DNA from: Paeniglutamicibacter quisquiliarum
Lineage (GTDB): Bacteria > Actinomycetota > Actinomycetes > Actinomycetales > Micrococcaceae
Length of the DNA: 64,000 bases
Direction of reading: 5' to 3'
Assembly: GCF_019084045.1 (NCBI RefSeq)
Contig: NZ_JAHRED010000011.1
Coordinates: forward strand, 53,473-117,472
The first letter of the stretch is position 1; each line of letters begins with the position of its first letter. The notes beneath the pieces are model-generated. The model searched no databases, was not told the origin of the DNA, and saw nothing but the letters and a program-made list of their open reading frames with translations. A program made the translations under genes and the position numbers. Shown one piece after another: positions 33,056-41,372 of the stretch.

Positions 33056-33400
33056 CTTTGGCTTCCAGGAGAAGCAGCTCCAGGTGCCTGGATACCCAAG
33101 GCACGGCGGTGGCCGACGCCTGGGCAGCGGAACCGTGAGGGGCACGCATTTTTGGCAGTGCATTCGCTGTCCGAACCATTCTCGATCCTTGTGGGAGTGC
33201 ACCGGGACGCCAAGGCAGGCAGCCACGGAACCATCGGTCTCGATCTTCCCGTTGAGACCCTCCCAGTATTGAAATCCGTCTTCGTCCTTCGGCAAGGCGA
33301 AGCAGACAGTTTCAGGTGCTGCCGCACTATCCGGCAAGGGTTCCAAAACGCCATCGGGCCATTGCGTGACCAGGCTCGGGTGAATTCGATATGCGTCCAT
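33014..33400 (-). CDS. Possible hypothetical protein
   Basis: The only extended frame in the 500 bases between the small membrane protein and ppk2. From the ATG at 33400 it would encode about 128 residues (M-D-A-Y-R-I-H-P-S-L-V-T-Q-W at the start; F-Q-Y-W-E-G-L-N-G-K-I). The first 75 residues look protein-like, the rest is arginine/proline-rich. The ribosome binding site is poor and the 3' end overlaps the gene on the other strand by 42 bases. It may be a decayed gene. Confidence 0.3.
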   Translation of the reverse strand: MDAYRIHPSLVTQWPDGVLEPLPDSAAAPETVCFALPKDEDGFQYWEGLNGKIETDGSVAACLGVPVHSHKDREWFGQRMHCQKCVPLTVPLPRRRPPPCLGYPGTWSCFSWKPKSLIRRFMLFGLLM

Positions 33401-33555
33401 CACCAGAGACCATCTGCCCGTCAGCCCGAAAGTGACTGCCGGCCGCAGGGATGCCATGGACAAGGTTCGGCAGCAGGACGTCGCGCCAAGGTCCCCAGGC
33501 GCCATGCGCGGCTCCTTGGGCCGGATTGGCCCACGGGAAGGGGAAGCGCCGAAGC

Positions 33556-34440
33556 CTAGAACTCCTCGCCGTCGGCGACGACCGCGGCGGCGGGCCCGAC
33601 GATGTGCGGATCGGGGGACCCCACGAGCTCATGGTCCTTGCCCTCGTAGTCGAAGAGGCTCAACACGTGGCGCATCGCCTCGACGCGGGCGCGCTTCTTA
33701 TCGTTGGACTTCACCACGGTCCAGGGGGCCCAGTCGGTGTCGGTGCTGCGGAACGTCTCTTCCTTGGCCTCGGTGTAGGCGTCCCACTTGTCCAGCGAGG
33801 CGAGGTCGGTGGGGGAAAGCTTCCACTGCCGCACCGGATCGATCTGGCGAATGGTGAAGCGGGTGAGCTGTTCGCGGCGGGAGACCGAGAACCAGAACTT
33901 CACCAGGGTGATCCCGTCGTCCACCAGCTGCCGCTCGAAGGCCGGCGCCTGGTGCATGAACCGGTCGAACTGCTCGCGGGTGCAGAAGCGCATCACGCGC
34001 TCGACGCCCGAACGGTTGTACCAGGAACGGTCGAAGAGGACCATCTCCCCGGCCGCCGGCAGGTGCGCGATGTAGCGCTGGAAGAACCACTGGGTGGATT
34101 CGCGCTCGCTGGGCTTTTCCAGCGCCACGACCCGCGCCCCGCGTGGATTCAGGTGCTCGGTGAAGCGCTTGATGGTCCCGCCCTTGCCGGCGGCGTCGCG
34201 GCCCTCGAAGAGCACCACCAGGCGGCGGCCGGTGGCCTTGATCCAGACCTGCAGCTTGAGCAGCTCGATCTGCAGGAGCCGCTTCTCCAGGTCATACTGT
34301 GCGCGATCCATGCGCGAGGAGTACGGGTAGCCCTCGCGCCAGGTGTCAACGACGTCCCCGGCGGAGGTCAACAGCACCGGGTCGTCATCGTCGTCGTCGC
34401 GGACGGAGTAGCCGTGGGCGGCCAAATCAAGCAATTGCAT
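33556..34440 (-). CDS. ppk2: Polyphosphate kinase 2
   Basis: A 294-residue PPK2 family enzyme, which transfers phosphate between polyphosphate and nucleoside diphosphates (or monophosphates in some classes). Walker A is F-E-G-R-D-A-A-G-K-G-G (78-88); the Walker B-like D-R-S-W-Y-N-R-S-G-V-E starts at 137; the lid arginines lie in S-R-R-E-Q-L-T-R-F and D-P-V-R-Q-W-K-L-S. One PPK2 domain, class I by size. An aspartate run (D-D-D-D-D-D) near residue 15 is an oddity. Located 3' of the peptidase gene, separated by a terminator. Confidence 0.93.
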   Translation of the reverse strand: MQLLDLAAHGYSVRDDDDDDPVLLTSAGDVVDTWREGYPYSSRMDRAQYDLEKRLLQIELLKLQVWIKATGRRLVVLFEGRDAAGKGGTIKRFTEHLNPRGARVVALEKPSERESTQWFFQRYIAHLPAAGEMVLFDRSWYNRSGVERVMRFCTREQFDRFMHQAPAFERQLVDDGITLVKFWFSVSRREQLTRFTIRQIDPVRQWKLSPTDLASLDKWDAYTEAKEETFRSTDTDWAPWTVVKSNDKKRARVEAMRHVLSLFDYEGKDHELVGSPDPHIVGPAAAVVADGEEF

Positions 34441-34524
34441 GGGTTGAGAGTATGCGGACGCGGTGAACGCGAGATGAACATTGGGGGACCGGAGGGTGGA
34501 GTTGCGACTATGTCACACCCGATG

Positions 34525-34556
34525 AAAGGGCCGGCCGTGGAGGCGGCCGGCCCTTT
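34525..34556. terminator. Terminator between the peptidase gene and ppk2
   Basis: Perfect 12-base arms AAAGGGCCGGCC and GGCCGGCCCTTT with an eight-base loop, just after the stop of the M1 peptidase gene (minus strand). Confidence 0.85.
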
Positions 34557-34567
34557 GCCCCACGGGA

Positions 34568-35977
34568 TCAGTTTGCGGCCGGGGCCGGCAACACCGGCAG
34601 TTCCTTTTCAAAGAGCCAGGGCCGCAGGAAGGCCTCGGCGGAAAGGGCGGTGGGCAGATGGGTGTCGACGTGGTCCCGGAAAAGTCCGTAGGTGACGGTT
34701 CCGTGGCGCCGTGCCCCGGTCCAGGCCCGCAGCATCGCGAAGAAGGCGCGGTCGCCGGCGGCAAGTCGCAGGGCGTGCAGGGTCAGCGCGCCGCGCTTGT
34801 AGACCCGGTCATCGAACATGTCCTGGGGCCCGGGGTCCCCGATGGGGAGGTCCTGCTCCAGGGAATCGAGCATCGCCCAGGCTTCCCTGGCGCGCGCATC
34901 GGCGCTCGGGCCGCCGGAGGCCTCGGACCAGATCCATTCGGCGTAGCAGGCGAAGCCCTCGTGCAGCCAGATGTCCTCCCACGACCCGACGGTCAGCGAG
35001 TTGCCGAACCACTGGTGGGACAGCTCGTGGGCGATCAGGCGCTGCTGTTCCCACCCCGGGAGCAGGTGGTTGTTGCCCAGGATGGAGATCCCGTGGGCCT
35101 CGAGCGGGATTTCCAGGTCGTCCTCGGTGACCACGACCGTGTAGTCAGCAAACGGGTAGGGACCGAAGGCCTCGATGAAGGTTTCCATCATCCGCGGCTG
35201 GTCGGCCAGCGCGGACGAGGCCCGGCGCAGCTGGGAGGTGTTCGCGGCCACCAGTTGCGGCACCGGCGTGGGGGCTCCGGAGTGCCGTCCGCCCAGCGGG
35301 GCGGCGGCGACCTCGGTGCCGGCGAGGGAGCGCAGCTCGTAGCGGCCGATCTGCAATGTCGCCAGGTAGGTGGCCATCGGCTCGTTGACCTCGTAGGTCC
35401 AGCGTTCGCGGCTTGAGCGCCGTTGGCGGTCAACCAGTTGCCCGTTGCAGACGGGGCGGTACCCGGCATCGGTGTTGACGCTGATGCGGTAGGTCGCCTT
35501 TTGGCTGGGGTGGTCGTTGCAGGGGAACCAGGTGGGTGCCCCGTTCGGCTGGCCGGCCACGAGCACGCCGTCGGTCAGTTCCTCCCAGCCGACCTCGCCC
35601 CAGGTTCCCTGGCGCACGTTGGGGACACCGCCGTAGCGGATCTCCACGCTGAACTGCTCCCCGGCCGGCACCGGGGTCGCCAGGTGGAGTTCCAACCTGC
35701 CGGCCTTCTGCGTGGAGCGGGTGACCTTGGAGCCGTTGACCTGGCAGCGGGAGGCACGCAGCCCGGACAGATCCAGAACGATGCGCTGCAGCTCGGTGAC
35801 GGCCACCGCGGTGATGGTGGCCCGGCCGTCGAGCCGGTTGCCGCCGAGCTTGCAGTCAAGGTCGAGGTCGTAGTGCGCGACGCGGTAGTCGGCGCTGCCG
35901 GAGCGGGGCAGGTAGGCATCCGGGATGAAGGATGCCGCCGCGGCGGTGGCGGTGGCGTTCAGTGGGGTGTGGCTCAT
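34568..35977 (-). CDS. M1 family zinc metallopeptidase, partner of the Pls-like synthetase
   Basis: A 469-residue gluzincin aminopeptidase. Zinc ligands: H317-E-L-S-H321 and E340 (H-E-G-F-A, 18 residues later); the transition-state tyrosine is probably Tyr393 in R-V-Y-K-R-G-A-L. The usual G-A-M-E-N exopeptidase loop is replaced by I-P-L-E-A-H-G-I (about 290-297), keeping the glutamate. It lacks the large C-terminal domain of PepN. No signal peptide is visible. Its ATG overlaps the stop of the synthetase gene, so the two are co-translated. Zinc aminopeptidases of this family degrade epsilon-poly-lysine in producer strains, hence an inferred role in polymer turnover or self-protection. Confidence 0.88.
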   Translation of the reverse strand: MSHTPLNATATAAAASFIPDAYLPRSGSADYRVAHYDLDLDCKLGGNRLDGRATITAVAVTELQRIVLDLSGLRASRCQVNGSKVTRSTQKAGRLELHLATPVPAGEQFSVEIRYGGVPNVRQGTWGEVGWEELTDGVLVAGQPNGAPTWFPCNDHPSQKATYRISVNTDAGYRPVCNGQLVDRQRRSSRERWTYEVNEPMATYLATLQIGRYELRSLAGTEVAAAPLGGRHSGAPTPVPQLVAANTSQLRRASSALADQPRMMETFIEAFGPYPFADYTVVVTEDDLEIPLEAHGISILGNNHLLPGWEQQRLIAHELSHQWFGNSLTVGSWEDIWLHEGFACYAEWIWSEASGGPSADARAREAWAMLDSLEQDLPIGDPGPQDMFDDRVYKRGALTLHALRLAAGDRAFFAMLRAWTGARRHGTVTYGLFRDHVDTHLPTALSAEAFLRPWLFEKELPVLPAPAAN

Positions 35978-38900
35978 GCGCGCGGCTGGCTCCAGGGTTG
36001 GACGGGGTTGCCCATCCAGTAGCTTGACGGGGGAACGGATTCTCCGCGCATCACCAGCGAACCCGGGCCCACGGTGGCGCCTTCCGCCAGGGAGGCGGCG
36101 GGCAGGATGACCCCGTGCGGGCCCATTGTGGATCCCGCGGAGAGTTCCACCGTATCAATTGCCATGACCCGGTCGTGGAAGAGGTGGGTCTGGACCACCG
36201 TGCCGCGGTTGACCGTCGAGGAGTCCCCGAGGGTGACCAGGTCGGCCTCGGGCAGCCAGTAGCTCTCGCACCAGACGCCGTGGCCGATCTTCGCGCCCAG
36301 GGCGCGCAGCCACCAGACCAGGGCGGGGGAGCCGGCGGCGGAGTGGGCGAACCACGGGGCGCAGACCATCTCGATGAACGTGTCAACGACCTCGTTGCGC
36401 CAGATGAAGGAGCTCCACAGGGCGTGTTCGCCCGGGCGGATGGGGCCGACCAGCAGCCACTTGGCGACGACCGCGGAGGTGGCGGCGACGGCACCTGCGG
36501 CAAGCATCACCGCGCCGCTGAGCAACGCGGCAAGCAGGTAGCCGTATTCGGCGGCCAGGAAGTCCAGCAGCGCCAGCACCAGGGCGGCGACGCCGACGGT
36601 GACGACGACGGGAACGATGCGGCAGATTTCCCACAGGGCGCGGGCAAACTTCAGGCGCAGCGGCGGGGCGTAGGTGAGCGAGTCATCGGAGGCCACTGCC
36701 GTGCGGCGCAGGCGCACCGGCGGGCTGCCCAGCCAGGAGGTCCCCGCCTTCGCCTTGGCGGGGGTGGCCGAGAGCACCGCGACCAGGCCGTTGCGCGGGA
36801 CGCGGCGCCCGGCCCCGGCGATGCCGGAGTTGCCCAGGAAGGCGCGCTTGCCGATCTTGGCCCGGCCCACCTTCATCCAGCCGCCGCCGAGTTCGTAGGT
36901 GGCCACCATGGTGTCATCGGCCAGGAAGGCGCCGGCGCCGATGGTGGTCATCTTGGGGATCAGCAGCACCGTGGAGGCCTCGACGTTGCGTCCGACCTTG
37001 GCGCCGAGCAGGCGCAGCCACACCGGGGTGAAGAGCGAGGCATAGATGGGGAACAGCAGGTCGCGGGCCATGTCCAGCAGGCGTTCGGTGGCCCAGACCT
37101 GCCAGCCGATCCGGCTGTCGACCCGGTGCCAGCCCTCGCGCAGCCCCATGCCCAGCAACCGGGTGGCGACCAGCACGAACAGCATGTTGAGCCCGAACCA
37201 CACCAGTGCCGCCACGGGAATCACGAGTGTGAGCCGGAGCAGGGATTCGTGCAGCGAGGCCTGCCCGCGCAGCAGCAGGGCCGCCACGATGATGGCACCC
37301 AGGATGGAGAGCAGGGGGATCGCGCCCAGGGCCGAGGACGCCGCGGTGAACAATGCGTTGCGCACCCGGCGGGCACGCAGGGGCTCCTGCGGCCAGGACG
37401 GCTTGGACTTGCCGCTGCGCTGGGCAGGGGAGCCGGAATAGGCGGAGAACGCCCTGGTGCTGCCGGCCAGGGCCGAGCCGGCCGCCAGCTCCACGCCGTC
37501 GGCGACCACTGCGCCGGGCATCAGCGTGCTGCGTGCCCCGACCGTGGCCTCGGCTCCGACCTCGATGGCGCCCACATGGACCCGGTCGCCGTCGATCCAG
37601 TAGCCGGTGAGATCGACCTCCGGTTCGATGCTGGCGCCGCGGCCCACGGTGAGCAGGCCGGTGACCGGGGGGATGGAGTGCAGCTGTACGTCGGCGCCGA
37701 TTTTGGCGCCGAGGGCGCGGGCATAGAACTGGATCCAGTGCGCGCTGCCCAGGGAGACGGGATCAACCAGGTCGGCGATCTGCTGGGCCATCCACAGCCG
37801 CAGGTGCACCCTGCCCGAGCGCGGGTAGTTCCCTGGCTTCAGGTTGCGCAGCAGCGTGCGGGCGGCAACGACGGAAAGCGCCATGCGCCCGGGGGAGGAG
37901 ACAAAGACGAGCCAGAGGGCGGCAACCGCCCACCAGGAGAGCCGCGGTGCGTCGGCGAAGACCCCGAGGGCACCGAGCACGTTGTTGCCGGCGGCGAGGT
38001 AGACGAGCCAGCGCATGCCCACCAGGATGAAGGTGGGAATTCCCATCAGCGTCTGGAAGACCTGGGCGCGGCGGGTGGTGCGCTCAACCGTGCGCACCTC
38101 GGTCGGTTCCCGGGATTCCGTGCCCAGGGCCTCGAGCAGGGACCCGATGCGCGGGTGGGAATAGACCTCGGCCACCGTGACGGTGCGGTAGCGCACGCGC
38201 AGGGCGGAGACCAGCTGGGCGGCCGAGAGCGAACCGCCGCCGGAAGCGAAGAAATCGGTGTCAAGGCTGCCGACCGGGGTCCCCAGCACGCGGGTCCACT
38301 GCTCGATCACCCAGGCAGCGTCCTCCCCGAGGTCCGGCAACACCCCTTCGGGCCCGGTGGCGCCGGCACCGGGCAGCGGCCAGGGCAGCGCGTTGCGGTC
38401 GACCTTGCCGCTGGTCTTGGTGGGCAGGGTGTCGACGATTGCCAGCAGCGGGATCAGCGGTGCCGGAAGCATGTCTGCCAGCCGGCCGCGCGCGGCGGAC
38501 GTGTCGTAGCCGGGGGCCGCGGCCAGGTATCCGACGAGGATCTGGTTTCCGGCGGCGGTGGTCTTCACCGCGGCAGCGGCGCCTGAGACCCCGGGCAGGG
38601 ACTGCAGCGCCGCATCGATCTCTCCCAGTTCGATGCGTCGGCCGCCGAGCTTGACCTGCTCGTCCATCCGGCCCAGGAAGACCAGGCCCTCGGGGTCGGC
38701 CTGCACCAGGTCTCCCGAGCGGTAGGCACGCTCCCAGCCCAGGGTCTCGAAGGGCGCGTATTTTTCCTTGTCCTTGGCCGGGTCCAGGTAGCGTCCGAGG
38801 CCAACGCCGCCGATGATCAGTTCACCGCTCTGCCCGGGGGCCACGGGGAAGCCCGAGGCATCGACGACCGCCAGGTCCCAGCCCTGAAGCGGCAGGCCGA

Positions 38901-39876
38901 TGCGCACCGGATCGGTGCCGTCCATCTGCGCGGCGCAGGCCACGACGGTGGCCTCGGTCGGGCCGTAGGTGTTCCAGACCTCGCGTCCCGGAACCGCAAG
39001 GCGGGCGGCAAGCTCGGGCGGGCAGGCCTCGCCGCCGAAGATCAGCAGGCGCACGTTTTCCAGGGCCTCGGCCGGCCAGAGCGCGGCGAGCGTGGGGACG
39101 GTGGAGACGACGGTGACCCCGCGGGTCACCAGCCATGGTCCCAGGTCCATGCCCGAACGCACCAGCGCGCGCGGTGCGGGCACCAGGCAGGAGCCGTGGC
39201 GCCAGGCCAGCCACATTTCCTCGCAGGAGGCGTCGAAGGCCACGGAGAGCCCTGCCAGCACGCGGTCCTCGGGACCAAGCGGTTCGCCCTGCAGGAAGAT
39301 CCGCGCCTCGGCGTCGACAAAGGCGGCTGCCGATCGCTGGGTGATGGCTACGCCCTTGGGCGTTCCGGTGGATCCGGAGGTGAAGATGATCCAGGCGTCG
39401 TCGTCCAGTCCGGCGTCGCGGGCAGGCTCCGGGTTCGCCTGCTCGCGCAGGAAGGTGATCTTTCCCTTCTCGCCCATGATGGCGGCGACCTTGGCCTCGG
39501 AGAAGACCAGCTTGGCACGTTCCTCGGGATCGTCCGCATCGACGGGGACGTAGGCAGCGCCGATCTTCATAGTGGCGAGGATGCCGATGTAGAGGTCGCG
39601 GGTGCCCGAGGGGACGCGGATGCCGATGCGGTCCCCGGCGCCGAGTCCGGCGGCCCGCAGGCGTCCTGCCATTTCGTCGATGGCAACGAGCAGGTCCGCG
39701 TAGGTCAGGGAGCGCTCGCCGTCATCAAGGGCGGGGGCCTCGGGGTGGGCAACCGCGCTTGCCTCAAGGATGTCCATGAGGGTGCGGGGCGTCGGAGCCA
39801 GGTTGCTGCCCGGGTATTGCGGCAGGAACAGGGCGGCGGTGGTTCCATTGTCGGAAATGCTGGGAGTCGGTTCCAC
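35974..39876 (-). CDS. Pls/PosA-type membrane non-ribosomal peptide synthetase
   Basis: Residues are counted from the GTG at 39876 (1300 residues). Adenylation domain about 30-500: F-T-S-G-S-T-G-T-P-K-G (165-175), Y-G-P-T-E-A, Y-R-S-G-D-L-V (385-391), A10 Lys491. Carrier domain with Ser549 in A-S-G-G-G-S-L-S-A. Then three units, each a pair of membrane helices (about 607-661, 849-904, 1084-1137) followed by a hexapeptide-repeat (left-handed beta-helix) module (about 711-804, 953-1024, 1187-1281). This is the architecture and size of the epsilon-poly-lysine synthetase Pls (A-T-six TM-three tandem C-like domains), which builds isopeptide homopolymers of basic amino acids. No thioesterase. Longer in-frame starts (up to 39969) are not family-like. 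Followed by the peptidase gene with an overlapping stop/start. Confidence 0.9.
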   Translation of the reverse strand: MEPTPSISDNGTTAALFLPQYPGSNLAPTPRTLMDILEASAVAHPEAPALDDGERSLTYADLLVAIDEMAGRLRAAGLGAGDRIGIRVPSGTRDLYIGILATMKIGAAYVPVDADDPEERAKLVFSEAKVAAIMGEKGKITFLREQANPEPARDAGLDDDAWIIFTSGSTGTPKGVAITQRSAAAFVDAEARIFLQGEPLGPEDRVLAGLSVAFDASCEEMWLAWRHGSCLVPAPRALVRSGMDLGPWLVTRGVTVVSTVPTLAALWPAEALENVRLLIFGGEACPPELAARLAVPGREVWNTYGPTEATVVACAAQMDGTDPVRIGLPLQGWDLAVVDASGFPVAPGQSGELIIGGVGLGRYLDPAKDKEKYAPFETLGWERAYRSGDLVQADPEGLVFLGRMDEQVKLGGRRIELGEIDAALQSLPGVSGAAAAVKTTAAGNQILVGYLAAAPGYDTSAARGRLADMLPAPLIPLLAIVDTLPTKTSGKVDRNALPWPLPGAGATGPEGVLPDLGEDAAWVIEQWTRVLGTPVGSLDTDFFASGGGSLSAAQLVSALRVRYRTVTVAEVYSHPRIGSLLEALGTESREPTEVRTVERTTRRAQVFQTLMGIPTFILVGMRWLVYLAAGNNVLGALGVFADAPRLSWWAVAALWLVFVSSPGRMALSVVAARTLLRNLKPGNYPRSGRVHLRLWMAQQIADLVDPVSLGSAHWIQFYARALGAKIGADVQLHSIPPVTGLLTVGRGASIEPEVDLTGYWIDGDRVHVGAIEVGAEATVGARSTLMPGAVVADGVELAAGSALAGSTRAFSAYSGSPAQRSGKSKPSWPQEPLRARRVRNALFTAASSALGAIPLLSILGAIIVAALLLRGQASLHESLLRLTLVIPVAALVWFGLNMLFVLVATRLLGMGLREGWHRVDSRIGWQVWATERLLDMARDLLFPIYASLFTPVWLRLLGAKVGRNVEASTVLLIPKMTTIGAGAFLADDTMVATYELGGGWMKVGRAKIGKRAFLGNSGIAGAGRRVPRNGLVAVLSATPAKAKAGTSWLGSPPVRLRRTAVASDDSLTYAPPLRLKFARALWEICRIVPVVVTVGVAALVLALLDFLAAEYGYLLAALLSGAVMLAAGAVAATSAVVAKWLLVGPIRPGEHALWSSFIWRNEVVDTFIEMVCAPWFAHSAAGSPALVWWLRALGAKIGHGVWCESYWLPEADLVTLGDSSTVNRGTVVQTHLFHDRVMAIDTVELSAGSTMGPHGVILPAASLAEGATVGPGSLVMRGESVPPSSYWMGNPVQPWSQPRA

Positions 39877-40022
39877 TGTGGCTTTCTGGAAGTGGTGCTC
39901 GGCCCTGCCCCCTGTAGGGGACGGGCCAGGACGATGGAGCCCAACCATGGTCCGGTGGCACACCAACAAGGCGTCCGCCCCCGCCCGGTCGGCACGTACG
40001 GGGTTACCGTAACCGCGAAAGG

Positions 40023-40448
40023 TTAACGGAAGGTGTCCAAGGGACGCCGGTCACAGGGTTCGCGGTGACCCTGCGTCACATGGACATTCATGGACGTGTG
40101 ATGCCTCACGAAAGCCGCCTGGAAGTCTCCGTTTCCGGGGGATCCGGAGGGACCCAGGAGGGCCTCGATGCTGCGGATGGGGGAGGTGGTCCCGGGGCCC
40201 GGGACCCGGTCCCCGTGCAGGTCCAGCACGAAGACCCTGTTCACCCCGACACCGAATTGCATCATGTGCGGCACCGCCACGGGTTGCCCGTCTCTCGGCA
40301 GGGCGGTGGGCAGGTCCCGCAGGGCCGGTTCGGGCTCGAGCTCCCGGGGCAGGCGGGTCAGTGTCGCGCCCTCGGCGGTGACCTCCAGGAGGGAGAGGCT
40401 GCCGGTGGCCGTGGCGAACTTGAAGGAGGCCGGTTCATGGCGTTTCAT
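40023..40448 (-). CDS. Orphan 141-residue protein in the Pls-like locus
   Basis: Encoded between the transferase and the synthetase, same strand as the synthetase and 146 bases before it. GGCGGAG precedes the ATG at a proper distance. The protein begins M-K-R-H-E-P-A-S-F-K-F and contains V-F-V-L-D-L-H-G-D-R and P-G-T-T-S-P-I-R-S-I-E; no membrane helix, signal peptide or known motif is seen. It may be a regulator or accessory protein of the locus; the sequence does not say. Longer in-frame extensions upstream run antisense to the transferase gene and are rejected. Confidence 0.6.
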   Translation of the reverse strand: MKRHEPASFKFATATGSLSLLEVTAEGATLTRLPRELEPEPALRDLPTALPRDGQPVAVPHMMQFGVGVNRVFVLDLHGDRVPGPGTTSPIRSIEALLGPSGSPGNGDFQAAFVRHHTSMNVHVTQGHREPCDRRPLDTFR

Positions 40449-40550
40449 GGTGTCTCCGCCAGGTGGGAGCGATTGGCGCAATTCCCGCCATCTTCCCGGA
40501 TGCGCGATACTCGATGCAGCCGATGTCTGAGAAGAAGGGGGGAAGGTCGA

Positions 40551-41306
40551 ATGCGGCATGTGCCCGAAACTTCCCGTGAAGCCGGCCTCTCTGCGCTGAA
40601 GTGGGCGGCCGCCCCGTTGGCGGAGGCCGCGGCGCACACCGGACTCCACCTGCCCCCGGGCGAGCTGGAACGCGCCGGCGGATACCTGGACGGGCGCCCG
40701 CGCGAGGACTTCGCATCCGGGCGGATCCTGGTGCGCGTGCTCGCCGCCCGGTTGTTGAACCGTGCGTTGGGCCCCGGCCGCCGGATCCTTCCGGGTGAGC
40801 TCGAACTCGCCCAGCATTGTCCGCACTGCGGCTCGAGGGCGCACGGGGTCCCGCGGCTCCGGATCGCGGCGACCGGGGAGGGCTTCTCGGTGTCCTATGC
40901 ACGGACCGCGGGTTGGCTGCTGCTGGCCGTGGCCCCCGTCCGCGACCGGCTCGGCGTGGACCTGGCGGACCTGGACGACCCGGCGTTTTCCCCGGGGGAC
41001 GGGGAGCTGCTGGAGGGCTACGCCTATTCCGCGCAGGAACGCGCACAACTCGAATTGCTGCCCGAGGCCGAAAGGATTCGTCTTCGGGCGCGGTGGTGGG
41101 CACTGAAGGAAGCCGTGGCCAAGGCCAGCGGGGAGGGCCTGGCGGGGGAGGGCGGCATTCCCGTGGTCTCCGGGGCGAACCGCCACCCGGTGCTCTCCGG
41201 CCCCGGGATCCGGGTGCTGGAACTGGCGCCCGAGGCCGTTGACTCCCTGGGAGCCGTGTTGCCTGCCCATCTGGTGGGAGCCGTCGTCCAGGCCCCTGGC
41301 GCCTGA
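40551..41306 (+). CDS. Sfp-type 4'-phosphopantetheinyl transferase
   Basis: A 251-residue enzyme that loads phosphopantetheine onto carrier-protein serines. The family motifs are R-L-G-V-D-L-A-D-L (metal-binding Asp) and W-W-A-L-K-E-A-V-A-K-A-S-G (W/F-x-x-K-E-A-x-x-K) about 45 residues later; H-C-P-H-C-G-S-R-A-H-G is the cysteine-rich loop common in actinobacterial members, and S-V-S-Y-A-R-T corresponds to the S-x-S-H/Y strand. It is divergent from the Pls-like locus across a 102-base gap and is the obvious activator of its carrier domain at Ser549. GGGGGGAAGG lies before the ATG. Confidence 0.9.
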   Translation: MRHVPETSREAGLSALKWAAAPLAEAAAHTGLHLPPGELERAGGYLDGRPREDFASGRILVRVLAARLLNRALGPGRRILPGELELAQHCPHCGSRAHGVPRLRIAATGEGFSVSYARTAGWLLLAVAPVRDRLGVDLADLDDPAFSPGDGELLEGYAYSAQERAQLELLPEAERIRLRARWWALKEAVAKASGEGLAGEGGIPVVSGANRHPVLSGPGIRVLELAPEAVDSLGAVLPAHLVGAVVQAPGA

Positions 41307-41372
41307 ACACGCAACGGGCGGCGCTTGCCGATCCCGGCAAGCTCCGCCCGTGCGGCGTCGGATTCCCCGGTC

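Noticed and set aside
19262..33555. Genomic island, prophage or transposon
   Set aside because: No integrase, transposase, attachment site, tRNA or flanking repeat was found; codon use of most genes matches the surroundings.
36000..39876. Ordinary long-chain fatty acyl ligase or siderophore NRPS instead of a Pls-type enzyme
   Set aside because: The carrier serine, the six membrane helices and three hexapeptide-repeat modules in series do not occur in those enzymes.
40065..40550. 413-residue version of the phosphopantetheinyl transferase
   Set aside because: The extra part is antisense to the 141-residue gene. The ATG at 40551 has a ribosome binding site and gives the normal family length.
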